Notes: generated by a model not told the origin, from the sequence alone. A stretch of DNA of 64,000 bases from an uncultured Cryptobacterium sp. (GCA_958410215.1 CATYOF010000001.1:62001-126000), one strand, 5' to 3'; shown: positions 35,973 through 44,893, numbered from the stretch's first letter. Numbers and translations are program-made.

Positions 35973-36125
35973 TTTGAGGTCTGAGTCGTTAATGCCTAGA
36001 TGGCTTGATTAACTTAACTAACAAGTCTTATCAATGACTCAACTTTCTCTTACGAGAATTTATTGCAAGACTTTTAGTACAAAACTTTGACCAATAAGTA
36101 ATCATCTTTTTGATACTTACCTTCA

Positions 36126-36161
36126 TTCAGGGCTGCCGCAAAGAAATTTGCTCCAGCCCTG
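36126..36161 (+). promoter_or_regulatory. Stem-loop between receptor and permease genes
   Basis: CAGGGCTG at 36126-36133 pairs with CAGCCCTG at 36154-36161; a short T run (CTTTTT) follows after 6 nt. In the 230-nt gap between the TAXI receptor and permease this may act as a partial terminator, giving more receptor than permease. Confidence 0.5.
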
Positions 36162-36202
36162 ATAGGCTTTTTGCCCTCGAAGATCATGATCAAGGAGACT
36201 AC

Positions 36203-38329
36203 GTGAGTATATTTAAGAAAAAAGAAAAGGTCGTAGAACCCGAAGTCACCGCTTCAGCATCAGGTAATGAAGAAGTTGATGCTGAAGCTATTATGCGTAA
36301 GTACGACAAGGAATCTAACACTCGTATTTGGGAAGGTGCCCCAAAAATTGTTATCACCGGTGTTATGGTTGCCTTTTCGGTATACTGCTTATGCATGACC
36401 CTATTTAGTTTGGAGCAGGCAGAAACTCGCCTCGCTCGCTTTGTTGCTGGCATCATCATTATTGGCTACTTGATGTACCCTGCCAGCAAAACCGATGCCC
36501 GTGTTAACCATATTCCTTGGTACGACATCGTTTTAATGGTTATTGGCGCAGGTGCTTTCCTGTACTATTCCTTCAACACCGTTGATATCTTATTGATGGG
36601 CACCCGCATTGGTACCCTTGAGGTAGTGTTAGGCATTTTGGGCATTTTAGTTCTGGTAGAACTGTGCCGACGCTGCGTTGGTATTCCTATTATTATTGTA
36701 GTAGGATGCTTGCTCATATATGCTCTGTACTGGCAATTTAGCTACAATGGCGATGCATATCGCACCCTTTCAAACGTTATCCAGAAGCTGTTCTACACCA
36801 CCAGTGGTGTTATCGGTACTCCTACTAACGTTTGTTACACCTACATCGTTCTGTTCATTATTTTCGGTGCATTCTTGGAGCGCACCGGTATTGCAAACTT
36901 CTTTATTTCCTTTGCAAACCGCATTGCTGGTTGGTCATCCGGCGGTCCTGCTAAAGTAGCGGTTATTTCTTCTGCGTTATGCGGTATGGTATCAGGCTCT
37001 TCGGTAGGCAACACCGTAACCACCGGTTCGGTAACCATTCCTATGATGAAGAAAACCGGCTATCGCCCTGAATTTGCAGGTGCAGTTGAAGCAGCTTCAT
37101 CAACCGGTGGACAAATCATGCCCCCTATCATGGGCGCTGCAGCTTTCTTGATGGCTGAATACATGGGTATCCCCTACATTCAGGTTGCGACTATCGCTAT
37201 CATCCCTGCCATCTTGTACTTCACTGGTATTATCTGGACCGTACACCTGGAAGCTAAAAAGCGTGGTTTGAAGGGTATTCCCATTAAGGATCTTCCCTCT
37301 TGGATCTACCTGCTGAAGAATTGTTACCTTATCATTCCTTTGGTGTTGCTGGTTTGGATTGTTTCCGCCGGTATTTACACCATGGCTATGTCCGCTGCAA
37401 TTTCTATTTTTGCCGCTTTGGTTATTGGCTTTATTCACTTCTTCTTAACCAACTGGGCAGAACGCACCGAAGAAGATACTTTTGGCAGCGTTCTTTACGA
37501 AACCGCTCGCACCGCTTTGTTAAGCATGCTTGATGCGTTTGCCGCTGGTGCGCGCAACAGCATCGCAGTTGGCGTTGCTTGCGCATTGGCAGGTTTAATT
37601 GCTGGCTGCATTACCTTTACTGGTCTTGCTTCTACCATCATCAATGTTATTGTTCTTGCCGCAGGCGATTACCTGATCATTGGTCTTATTTTGACCATGC
37701 TTTGCTGCATTGTTTTGGGCATGGGTGTTCCTACCACTGCAAACTACTGCATCATGGCAGCAACCTGCGCACCTATTCTTATTCAACTTGGCGTGCCCCT
37801 GGTTTGCGCTCACTTCTTCGTATTCTACTTCGGTATTTTGGCAGACATTACGCCACCTGTTGCTTTGGCCGCTTATGCAGGTAGTGCTATTGCTAAATCG
37901 CGACCCATGCGTACTGCTTTCAACGCAACACGCCTGGGTATTGCGGCCTATATTATTCCGTTTATCTTTGCGTTCTTCCCCGCAATGATTATGCAAGGCG
38001 AAGTAGAAATTCCAATTTGGCTTGCAGTATTAAATACTGTTATGGCAGGCTGCGGCTTATACAGCATTGCAGCTGGTTTGCAGGGTTATCTCTTCAATAA
38101 GATCAACCCCGTCTTCCGTGTAATATCAGTTATTGCTGGTGTGGTAATCATGATCCCTATCGGTTCGGTTACCGAAATGTACACTATCACTATTAACCTG
38201 ATTGGTTTTGCAGTAATTGCCGCCATTACCTTTATTCAGCGCGCGCTTAGCAAACGCAATAATGGTGGCGGATCCGGTGATGATGGGCAGAACTCTTCTG
38301 ACAACGCTCCCTCCACACAAGCTGCTTAA
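36203..38329 (+). CDS. TRAP transporter permease, fused 4TM/12TM (TAXI type)
   Basis: The 708-residue protein combines the small and large TRAP permease subunits, as is usual for TAXI systems. About residues 50-180 hold the DctQ-like helices, and the rest holds the DctM-like part with IVLFIIFGAFLERTGIANFFI, SSALCGMVSGSSVGNTVTTGSVTIPMMKKTGY, AAFLMAEYMGIPY and GMGVPTTANYCIMAA. It imports substrate using the Na+ or H+ gradient. I chose GTG at 36203 because AAGGAG lies 5 nt upstream; the upstream in-frame extension lacks any conserved sequence. The C-terminus is a Gly/Asn/Ser-rich tail. Confidence 0.94.
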   Translation: MSIFKKKEKVVEPEVTASASGNEEVDAEAIMRKYDKESNTRIWEGAPKIVITGVMVAFSVYCLCMTLFSLEQAETRLARFVAGIIIIGYLMYPASKTDARVNHIPWYDIVLMVIGAGAFLYYSFNTVDILLMGTRIGTLEVVLGILGILVLVELCRRCVGIPIIIVVGCLLIYALYWQFSYNGDAYRTLSNVIQKLFYTTSGVIGTPTNVCYTYIVLFIIFGAFLERTGIANFFISFANRIAGWSSGGPAKVAVISSALCGMVSGSSVGNTVTTGSVTIPMMKKTGYRPEFAGAVEAASSTGGQIMPPIMGAAAFLMAEYMGIPYIQVATIAIIPAILYFTGIIWTVHLEAKKRGLKGIPIKDLPSWIYLLKNCYLIIPLVLLVWIVSAGIYTMAMSAAISIFAALVIGFIHFFLTNWAERTEEDTFGSVLYETARTALLSMLDAFAAGARNSIAVGVACALAGLIAGCITFTGLASTIINVIVLAAGDYLIIGLILTMLCCIVLGMGVPTTANYCIMAATCAPILIQLGVPLVCAHFFVFYFGILADITPPVALAAYAGSAIAKSRPMRTAFNATRLGIAAYIIPFIFAFFPAMIMQGEVEIPIWLAVLNTVMAGCGLYSIAAGLQGYLFNKINPVFRVISVIAGVVIMIPIGSVTEMYTITINLIGFAVIAAITFIQRALSKRNNGGGSGDDGQNSSDNAPSTQAA

Positions 38330-38431
38330 ATGAATCTTTAGGCTATCGCGATTAAACAAGTCGTGGTAGCCTAAAGCGGTCCTTTAAAAGGCCTTATCAG
38401 CCAAATCAATTACTACAGTAAGGATTTACGT

Positions 38432-39307
38432 ATGAGTGATATTAAAACCATTTGGGTTACTGGCTCAAAAGGCTTTATTGGCGGTGAGCTGGTTCGCCGT
38501 TTACATAGTTTAGGCACCTATCGCGTTCTCGGCACTGATGCCGAACTAAGCGTTACCGACGCAGAACGTCTTCAGGCTTTTGCTGTTGAACTTCAACCTG
38601 ATGTCATTATCAATTGCGCTGGTATTTCTCGTGGTGCTACAGGCATTAGTAACCGAATTAAAGCATATGAAACCAATGCTATTGGCGCTATGAATGTTGC
38701 TATTGCTGCTAACACCGTAGGTGCCCATATCGTACAAATCTCTACCGACGATGTGTACCCCCAACGTATGGCGGAACCCGCCAATGAATTCGATACGCCT
38801 CACCCTGAAACGCCCTATGGTAAATCAAAGCGCGCAGGCGAAGTAATGGTACGCGACGCAGCACCCGAAAACAGCCTTATCGTACGTTCTTCTTGGGTGT
38901 ACAGCATTTATGGTGGTCTTGTTAAGGAAGCTTTTGACTGCATTCAAAGCGGAAAGCCCTTTGAAGCACGTACTGACCAGTATGCCTCCCCTACTTCTAT
39001 CGCCACCTACACCAACTTTATTATTAAGGCTATAGAAAAGCGTGCGACAGGCGTTCTCCACGTTACCAGCCGCGGTGTTACCAATCGCTATGATTTCTTA
39101 TCTAAGGTACTTACCACCTGTGGATACGAGCCACATGAACTTCTAACCCCTAAAACGGATCTAGTAACCTCTGAGCAGGTTCTTCTTGAAAGTTTGATGC
39201 TAGAAATGTTTGGTGCAGAACTTCCTACTTGGGAAGAAGATGTGGAACAGTACTTCGCAGAGCCGAAAGTCGCAGAAAAGGTAGCTAAATATCGCGAGTC
39301 CCACTAA
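38432..39307 (+). CDS. RmlD-like NAD(P)-dependent sugar nucleotide reductase/epimerase
   Basis: The 291-residue SDR protein begins IKTIWVTGSKGFIGGELVRRL, then DVIINCAGISRGATG, IVQISTDDVYPQ and the catalytic TPYGKSKRAGEVMV (Tyr and Lys), followed by NSLIVRSSWVYS. The pattern fits dTDP-4-dehydrorhamnose reductase and its relatives. No other rhamnose or polysaccharide genes are near, so the substrate is open. ATG at 38432 follows AAGGATTTACGT. It is about 100 nt after the TRAP permease and may be read from the same transcript. A terminator follows. Confidence 0.87.
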   Translation: MSDIKTIWVTGSKGFIGGELVRRLHSLGTYRVLGTDAELSVTDAERLQAFAVELQPDVIINCAGISRGATGISNRIKAYETNAIGAMNVAIAANTVGAHIVQISTDDVYPQRMAEPANEFDTPHPETPYGKSKRAGEVMVRDAAPENSLIVRSSWVYSIYGGLVKEAFDCIQSGKPFEARTDQYASPTSIATYTNFIIKAIEKRATGVLHVTSRGVTNRYDFLSKVLTTCGYEPHELLTPKTDLVTSEQVLLESLMLEMFGAELPTWEEDVEQYFAEPKVAEKVAKYRESH

Positions 39308-39333
39308 AGTTTCTACGTTCAGGCAAGTGTCAC

Positions 39334-39364
39334 TTAGAGCCCGATATTTATCGGGCTCTTATTA
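39334..39364 (+). terminator. Intrinsic terminator after the RmlD-like gene
   Basis: GAGCCCGAT and ATCGGGCTC form a perfect 9-bp stem (about 39337-39358) followed by TTATTATT. Confidence 0.85.
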
Positions 39365-39456
39365 TTCGTGGTAACTGTTTATTCGCTATATCTATTCGCA
39401 TGATGTCAGCGTAAGAACTTCGGTAACACCAAAACGTTTACATATTGCGGTATTTA

Positions 39457-40395
39457 TTACCCGTAAATCTGCTTCATTTGTTCATAAGCTTCGTCTGCTT
39501 CGGTCATCAAATCCGCAACCATCTTCGCAACTGGTTTAACTTCATGAATAACCGGTGCAATCATGCCACACGAAAAACCTCCGGTTTCCGTATCGCCCTG
39601 GATCGCACGAGTTACATAGTCTCCGCAGTATTCAGCCAAACGCTCTGAGTCCGCCCCTGCTTTTACCAGCTCCTTGTAGCCATCGGTAAAAGCATTCTTC
39701 AAACAACGTTCCGTGCCCTCTCTTGGATTTGCTATCGTAGTAGTGGCATTATCTTTTGCATCTACAATCATTTGCTTATAGGCATCGGAAACACAGCATT
39801 CCTGAGTTGCAAGAAATGCCGTGCCCATCTGAACGCCAACACAACCCATAGCAAGGGCGCCTAAAATGCTTTTTCCGTTAGCAAATCCGCCTGCAGCAAC
39901 AACAGGAATATTTACTGCTTCGACCACCTGTGCAACTAAAGGCAACGTAGTCATAGCGCCTATAATTCCGCCACCTTCAAGGCCTTCGCATATTACTCCA
40001 GCGGCACCGAGCTTCTCCATTTTCGCAGCAGCCCGAGCATGGGGAACCAAAACAAACACCTTTACGCCTGCTTCAGACAATTTAGTTACAAAAGGCGCCG
40101 GATTACCCGCAGATAAGGTGCAGACTGGTACTTTTTCTTCAATTATTACATCGGCAATTTTGTCAGCATTCCTGTTTACCAAGATAATATTTGCTCCAAA
40201 AGGCTTATCCGTAAGCGATTTGCAGATGCGTATTTCTTCACGCATGTTTTCAGGCGTGCTAAAACCACAGCGAATAATACCAAGCGCCCCCGCATTCGAT
40301 ACGGCTGCAGCAAATTTGCCGTCAGTTATTCGAGCCATTGCACCCTGAATAATAGGATATTCAATGTTTAGCAATTCACATAAGGGCGTTTTCAT
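39457..40395 (-). CDS. FabK/nitronate monooxygenase family flavoprotein, catalytic His replaced
   Basis: The 312-residue FMN TIM-barrel protein has the family start LLNIEYPIIQGAMARITDGKFAAAVSNAGALG, FGANIILVN, VVAAGGFANGKSILGALAMGCVGVQMGTAFLAT and a C-terminal helix. It resembles enoyl-ACP reductase II (FabK) more than classic nitronate monooxygenase. In both groups the loop EG-x-EAGGH-x-G holds a catalytic His; here it reads CEGLEGGGIIGAM, with Ile in that place. The reaction is therefore uncertain. No fatty acid synthesis genes are beside it. ATG at 40395 is preceded by GGGAGGTC. Confidence 0.85.
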   Translation of the reverse strand: MKTPLCELLNIEYPIIQGAMARITDGKFAAAVSNAGALGIIRCGFSTPENMREEIRICKSLTDKPFGANIILVNRNADKIADVIIEEKVPVCTLSAGNPAPFVTKLSEAGVKVFVLVPHARAAAKMEKLGAAGVICEGLEGGGIIGAMTTLPLVAQVVEAVNIPVVAAGGFANGKSILGALAMGCVGVQMGTAFLATQECCVSDAYKQMIVDAKDNATTTIANPREGTERCLKNAFTDGYKELVKAGADSERLAEYCGDYVTRAIQGDTETGGFSCGMIAPVIHEVKPVAKMVADLMTEADEAYEQMKQIYG

Positions 40396-40792
40396 AAAGA
40401 CCTCCCATGATCAAACCCCTCCTACTTATATCTATCTGCTTCACGCACAATAGATACTGGTTTGATTCTAGAAGGTATAGGGTTGTTTTGGTAGCACATT
40501 TTGAACATGTTCTAAAGTATTCAAAACTACTACTGATAAACCTCTACAGCATCGTTAGTGTCCGATATTTGAAATGACTTTTATACTCTCAAGCGCAAAA
40601 CAGTATCGCTCCCATCGCGTCGGCGTAGTATCCGCCCCATGAAAGCGTAGTTACAACGGCACCTCTTCGCTTAATTCGATATTTAAGGTCTTCCGAACAG
40701 TCTCATATACTGCTAAAGGTACAAATCGTTTCCCGATTTAGATGTCCAAGAAATCTGGATCACATCACATTAGCAATAATCAAACCATAAAA
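40396..40792. other. Intergenic region without recognised gene
   Basis: Nearly 400 nt between the FabK-like gene and the tRNA terminator. No frame with family-like features, no tRNA and no repeat was found. The promoter of the FabK-like gene should lie in the first 100 nt. Confidence 0.5.
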
Positions 40793-40828
40793 CAAAAAGG
40801 CCACCGAGAGTAATACCCCGATGACCTG
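40793..40828 (-). terminator. Intrinsic terminator of tRNA-Met
   Basis: On the minus strand GGTCATCGGGG pairs with CTCGGTGGCC, using several G-U pairs, around a short loop and is followed by TTTTTG. It begins about 10 nt after the 3' end of the tRNA gene. Confidence 0.75.
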
Positions 40829-40837
40829 CTAGTTTAA

Positions 40838-40912
40838 TGGTGGGCCCACCCAGATTCGAACTGAGAACCAAAGGATTATGAGTCCCCTGCTCCACCATTG
40901 AGCTATGGGCCC
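40838..40912 (-). tRNA. tRNA-Met (anticodon CAT), possibly tRNA-Ile2
   Basis: A complete cloverleaf of 75 nt: acceptor stem GGGCCCA with TGGGCCC, D-stem GCTC/GAGC, anticodon loop CTCATAA, T-arm with TTCGAAT, and an encoded 3' CCA. The anticodon CAT can be elongator Met, initiator Met, or Ile decoded through lysidine. The standard A-T-rich acceptor of initiators and the three G-C anticodon pairs are not seen, so elongator Met or Ile2 is more likely. Confidence 0.93.
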
Positions 40913-41043
40913 GTTTATGTTTCATGCGCATCTTCAAGGTGCGATATATACCTTCGGCATGCGCGAGGTATTATTGTAGCCTATTTCAACTTATCAGGCG
41001 AAAAGAAACACATTTCTTTCTTACTTAATAAGCGAAATAGAGC

Positions 41044-41070
41044 GTGACAAGTGCCCTGTCCACTTGACAC
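41044..41070. repeat. Palindromic element after trpS (copy 1)
   Basis: GTGACAAGTG and CACTTGACAC flank CCCTGTC. The 27-bp sequence is identical at 24 positions to the element after rpoD at 51614-51640. It starts 3 nt after the trpS stop on the trpS strand. No T run follows, so it is not a typical intrinsic terminator. Confidence 0.75.
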
Positions 41071-41073
41071 GAA

Positions 41074-42123
41074 TTAGTACACCATATGCATTGCTTCGCG
41101 AACTTCATCTAAGGTAGCGTTTGCAATTTCGTTCGCACGGCGATTACCCTCATGAAGCACTTCAAGCACATAATCCTTTTTGCCCTCAAGTTCACGACGA
41201 CGTTCACGAATAGGTGCCAAGTAGCTATTCACACTTTCCGTTACATAACGCTTCAACGCGCCCGCACCGTCGTTGCCAATTTCTTCTGCAATTTCCACTT
41301 CACTGCGACCAGTGCATAAAGCAGCCGTAGTAAGCAAGGCCGAAACACCAGGGCGATTTTCTTTATCGTAGGTAATCATACGCTCAGAGTCGGTCTTAGA
41401 CTTCTTGATAAGCTTGGCAGTTTCTTCGTCTGTAAACGACAAGCTAATTGCATTGCCGTAGCTCTTCGACATCTTGCGACCATCAAGCCCAGGAATTTCT
41501 GGGGTGTCGTCATTGAGTAAGCCTTCCGGTTCTGGAAATACCGGAGCATAGCGCTCGTTAAAACGACGGGCAATCTGGCGCGTAACCTCAATATGAGGCA
41601 GCTGATCTTTTCCTACAGGCACAATATTGCCCTTGCAGAACAAAATATCGCATGCCTGGTGAACAGGATATGTAAGAAGAAGCCCTGTTAACGCATGACC
41701 AGAAGCCTCCATTTCCGCTTTAACGGTAGGATTGCGATGAAGTTCTGATTCCGTTACCAAAGAAAGGAAAGGAAGCATGAGCTGATTGAGCGCAGGCACC
41801 GCAGAGTGGGTGAAAATCATGGTCTTTTCAGGATCGATTCCGCAAGCCAGATAATCAATCACCATGTTATACACGTTATCCTGGATGTGCTCAGTCGTAT
41901 CACGGTCGGTAATTACCTGATAGTCAGCAATAATAATGTTGGTAGCAATTCCCTTATTTTGAAGAGCAACACGTTCTTTAATGGTGCCAAAATAATGACC
42001 CAGATGAAGACGGCCCGTAGGACGGTCGCCTGTGAGCATAAGATACTTTTCAGGATGCTTATCTAAATCTGCACGAATTTCATCACTTCGATGAAGACTT
42101 GCCTCAAAACTGTCGGTGCTCAT
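41074..42123 (-). CDS. trpS: Tryptophanyl-tRNA synthetase
   Basis: Charges tRNA-Trp. The protein of about 349 residues has the class I motifs GDRPTGRLHLGHYFGTI (HIGH region) and LDGRKMSKSYGNAI (KMSKS), with IADYQVITDRD, DILFCKGNIVPVGKDQLPHIEVTRQIARRFN and a C-terminal anticodon-binding helical part. I prefer ATG at 42123, which has GAGAGAGG about 11 nt upstream; the longer frame to 42180 would add 19 residues without a ribosome site. No T-box leader is visible. The gene is followed by a repeated palindrome and a tRNA. Confidence 0.95.
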   Translation of the reverse strand: MSTDSFEASLHRSDEIRADLDKHPEKYLMLTGDRPTGRLHLGHYFGTIKERVALQNKGIATNIIIADYQVITDRDTTEHIQDNVYNMVIDYLACGIDPEKTMIFTHSAVPALNQLMLPFLSLVTESELHRNPTVKAEMEASGHALTGLLLTYPVHQACDILFCKGNIVPVGKDQLPHIEVTRQIARRFNERYAPVFPEPEGLLNDDTPEIPGLDGRKMSKSYGNAISLSFTDEETAKLIKKSKTDSERMITYDKENRPGVSALLTTAALCTGRSEVEIAEEIGNDGAGALKRYVTESVNSYLAPIRERRRELEGKKDYVLEVLHEGNRRANEIANATLDEVREAMHMVY

Positions 42124-42445
42124 GTAGCCAATAGCCTCTCTCTGTGCGAATTGTTGAAAATGAAGTAAAACGTTACGCATTGCCGAAGGACAACACGCAG
42201 ATTTTTAGTATACCATCGCAACCAAAACTGCACCTTGTCGTTATGTAAGGGATTACAAAGGGTCTAATAAACGTAAATGAATAGACATTCAGAAAAGCTT
42301 TCAAGGTAAGCGCTCTAACCATTCTAGGCACTCTTATTTTAAGCGCGGAAAATTCGATTGACTAGAATGCAAGCGAACCACTATTGCGGTAAGTCTACTG
42401 GTGGGCCTTTCGGCGAGGCAAAGCAAAAATTTTGAAAATTACCTG
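42124..42445. other. Intergenic region between trpS and tRNA-Asn
   Basis: About 320 nt with no supported gene. It should hold the trpS promoter on the minus strand. No T-box, attenuator or repeat was recognised. Confidence 0.4.
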
Positions 42446-42473
42446 TTGCATTGAAAAACAGTTTGATTATAAT
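42446..42473 (+). promoter_or_regulatory. Promoter of tRNA-Asn
   Basis: TTGCAT (42446-42451) and TATAAT (42468-42473) are separated by 16 nt, a good sigma-70-type pair, about 30 nt before the mature 5' end of the tRNA. Confidence 0.65.
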
Positions 42474-42504
42474 AATTAATCGCGTCAGAAATGATGCACC
42501 GAAT

Positions 42505-42579
42505 TCCTCGGTAGCTCAATGGCAGAGCATCCGGCTGTTAACCGGAGGGTTGTAGGTTCGAGTCCTACCCGGGGAGCCA
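42505..42579 (+). tRNA. tRNA-Asn (anticodon GTT)
   Basis: A 75-nt cloverleaf: acceptor TCCTCGG with CCGGGGA, D-arm AGCTCAATGGCAGAGCA, anticodon stem CCGGC/ACCGG type with loop CTGTTAA, T-arm GTAGG-TTCGAGT-CCTAC and encoded CCA. The anticodon GTT reads Asn codons. A terminator follows directly. Confidence 0.97.
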
Positions 42580-42587
42580 GAATTTTC

Positions 42588-42612
42588 AAGCGTCCTTCGG
42601 GACGCTTTTTTA
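42588..42612 (+). terminator. Intrinsic terminator of tRNA-Asn
   Basis: AAGCGTCC and GGACGCTT form an 8-bp stem with a TTCG tetraloop (42588-42607), followed by TTTTATTTT. Confidence 0.95.
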
Positions 42613-42659
42613 TTTTGCTAGCTTCACCATTGCATCTTCAGCTATCACGGCATTGGTAT

Positions 42660-43694
42660 TTACTGATGAAGCGCTTCTTCCAACTTTTCATCTTTGAGCC
42701 CAAAACCAATTTTGCCTCGGAGAAAGCATAGCTGCTCTTTGCAGTTTGCGCACGAAAGCGAGGCATTCGTTTCTTCAGCAAATCGTTCAGGATGAAAGAA
42801 AGCCCGTATTTCCCAACGCAGTAAAATTACTGCACCCAGAATCAATAACAGCGCCGCCTGCCAAGACCAAGCAAAAATAAGCGGTGTTGCTACCATGATG
42901 GCATCCCAATTAAAAATCTGACACGTGGCACAACAGCGATTCCTCATGAAAATAACCTGCAGCGGACACCACAGCACCACGCAAACCATGTCAAACCAAA
43001 AGAAGAACAACATCCAAAGCGCCACCGCCTCGGATGACATCCAACCCATTTGAATAAGAAAGATGCCCACTACAGCCGTCAAAAAAATCCAAAATACCGC
43101 AACAGGAAGGATTTCCTTCAGCCTTCGCATACGTAACACATGCCTTGCTTGCGAATTTACATCTAAATCCGAATCGTCAAACGGTAAAGCTCTCATAAGA
43201 TCAAGATCTCGGGCAATATGGCGCAATTCACGGCTTACATCGTCTTTTACATTAATTAAACGACTGCGCGTTTCTTCTATAGTGTTTTGAATGCCTTCTT
43301 TAGGATGAATATGAATTTTATCGGTACGCAAGATTCCTGTTTTAACTACTTCTGAAACACGGTTCAGAAACGCATCGATCGTTCCTCCTACAGTGTTTTT
43401 AGTAGGAACTTGAAAAAACTTGTATTGCTTCAATGATCCAATAGAAATTTTTGCACGCGAAGTGAACTTGGTCAGAAAGTCATAGAGCACAAACAGAAAG
43501 ACGGCATCTATAAAATTGAATCCGTGAGCTAACCCAACATTTTCAATTGTTAACTGCGCTCTATCGCATATACAAAAGTAGATACCTAGCCCAAGCAGCA
43601 CGGTACGCACTGCTAAATTCACGCAGTACTTCTTAAACATCCAGGTAGCATGACGCGATTTTGTATGTTGAACTTGCTCTGTCATGCAAGCCAT
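42660..43694 (-). CDS. Membrane protein of unknown function with two cysteine motifs
   Basis: I do not recognise the family. The 344-residue protein has two N-terminal hydrophobic segments (LAVRTVLLGLGIYFCICD, FIDAVFLFVLYDFL). A soluble, charged middle part follows (residues 85-190, with TVGGTIDAFLNRVSEVVKTG). Three or four C-terminal helices come next (AVFWIFLTAVVGIFLIQMGW, WMLFFFWFDMVCVVLWCPL, FAWSWQAALLLILGAVILL). Two Cys clusters, RCCATCQIF and LSCANCKEQLC, face the same side by prediction and could bind a metal or cluster. The start could also be ATG at 43685; neither has a clear ribosome site. A terminator separates it from cysK, so it is likely monocistronic. Confidence 0.8.
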   Translation of the reverse strand: MACMTEQVQHTKSRHATWMFKKYCVNLAVRTVLLGLGIYFCICDRAQLTIENVGLAHGFNFIDAVFLFVLYDFLTKFTSRAKISIGSLKQYKFFQVPTKNTVGGTIDAFLNRVSEVVKTGILRTDKIHIHPKEGIQNTIEETRSRLINVKDDVSRELRHIARDLDLMRALPFDDSDLDVNSQARHVLRMRRLKEILPVAVFWIFLTAVVGIFLIQMGWMSSEAVALWMLFFFWFDMVCVVLWCPLQVIFMRNRCCATCQIFNWDAIMVATPLIFAWSWQAALLLILGAVILLRWEIRAFFHPERFAEETNASLSCANCKEQLCFLRGKIGFGLKDEKLEEALHQ

Positions 43695-43734
43695 TATAGC
43701 CGTGCGTTTGACAATCTCTTACCTAACAATTTAG

Positions 43735-43773
43735 TAAGAAAAAAGAAACGCTCAAGCAAATGAGCGTTTCTTT
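43735..43773 (-). terminator. Strong terminator of cysK (possibly bidirectional)
   Basis: A 13-bp perfect stem (AAAGAAACGCTCA with TGAGCGTTTCTTT, 43742-43754 and 43761-43773) with a 6-nt loop. T runs follow in both directions, longer on the minus strand. Confidence 0.9.
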
Positions 43774-43862
43774 ACCGCTAAAAATGTATGCGTTTTCACA
43801 GATAAAAGATACAGGCAATATGACACTTTAGCGATTTGCTATTCCGCATTAAAAGAAGAACC

Positions 43863-44792
43863 TTACGCCTCAAAGAGCGGAGTTGAATAATACCGCTCAC
43901 CCGTATCGGAAAGCACCGTTACTACTGTTTTTCCAGGACCCAACTTACGTGCCAGACGAAGAGCACCGACCACATCACTGCCAGAAGAAATACCGCACAA
44001 AAGGCCTTCTTCACGTGCAAGACGTTGCGCCGTTTCCAGTGCTTCTTCGTCAGAAACAACGGTAATGGCATCGTAAATGTTTTGATTTAAATTATCCGGA
44101 ATCAGGCCATCCCCAATTCCCATTTGAATATGAGTGCCAATTTCACCACCTGATAAAATAGCAGCATGTTCGGGCTCAACCGCCCAAATTTCAATGTCAG
44201 GATTCTTTGCTTTGAGCGCTTCCCCAATACCAGAAATAGTGCCACCCGTACCAATACCGCAGCAGAATCCATGAATAGGGCCATTGATGTCAGCCAGGAT
44301 TTCTTGCGCCGTATAGCGTTTATGCACCGCAGGATTATCCGGATTAGAAAATTGTTGAGGAATATATACCCGTGGATCGTTCTTTGCCATTTCTAGCGCC
44401 GTCTGCATACACTGGTCAATACAGGCACCAATGTTGCCTTCGTCGTGTATCAAAATAACTTCCGCACCGTACGCTTGGCAGAGTTTACGACGCTCTTCAC
44501 TGACACTATCGGGCATAATAATGCGCACCGTATAACCACGAACAGCACCCACAAGCGATAAACCAATTCCCTGGTTACCACTGGTGGGCTCCACGATTAT
44601 GGTGTCAGGTTTAATATCGCCACGAAGCTCTGCTTCGCGAATCATGTTATACGCAGTGCGCGTTTTAATAGATCCGCCAATGTTGACCGCTTCATATTTC
44701 ACCAACACATCAGCCATGGTGTCATCAACTATGCGATTGAGCTTAATGAGCGGCGTATGTCCCAGCGCTTCAAGAACGTTGTTATAAACCAC
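43863..44792 (-). CDS. cysK: Cysteine synthase (O-acetylserine sulfhydrylase)
   Basis: Makes cysteine from O-acetylserine and sulfide with PLP. The 309-residue protein has the PLP lysine in NIGGSIKTRTAYNMI (the common form is NPGGSVKDR), the substrate loop VEPTSGNQGIGLSLVG, GIGTGGTISGIGEALK and CGISSGSDVVGALRLA. The NQG form of the loop is seen in a clostridial and coriobacterial subgroup. Start is GTG at 44792 with AAAGGAGG 8 nt upstream. No cysE is in the window. A short palindrome lies about 90 nt upstream. Confidence 0.93.
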   Translation of the reverse strand: MVYNNVLEALGHTPLIKLNRIVDDTMADVLVKYEAVNIGGSIKTRTAYNMIREAELRGDIKPDTIIVEPTSGNQGIGLSLVGAVRGYTVRIIMPDSVSEERRKLCQAYGAEVILIHDEGNIGACIDQCMQTALEMAKNDPRVYIPQQFSNPDNPAVHKRYTAQEILADINGPIHGFCCGIGTGGTISGIGEALKAKNPDIEIWAVEPEHAAILSGGEIGTHIQMGIGDGLIPDNLNQNIYDAITVVSDEEALETAQRLAREEGLLCGISSGSDVVGALRLARKLGPGKTVVTVLSDTGERYYSTPLFEA

Positions 44793-44878
44793 TGAGGTAT
44801 CCTCCTTTAATTCAACCGGAATATTGTAGCGCTTTATTCATGCTACCGATTGATAGTTTTTGCCACCAGAAGCAGTAC

Positions 44879-44893
44879 GTTCCATTTTGGAAC
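44879..44893. promoter_or_regulatory. Short palindrome upstream of cysK
   Basis: GTTCCA-TTT-TGGAAC is a perfect 6-bp dyad about 90 nt upstream of the cysK start. A half-site ATGGAACG recurs at about 44937. It may be an operator; the factor is unknown. Confidence 0.35.
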
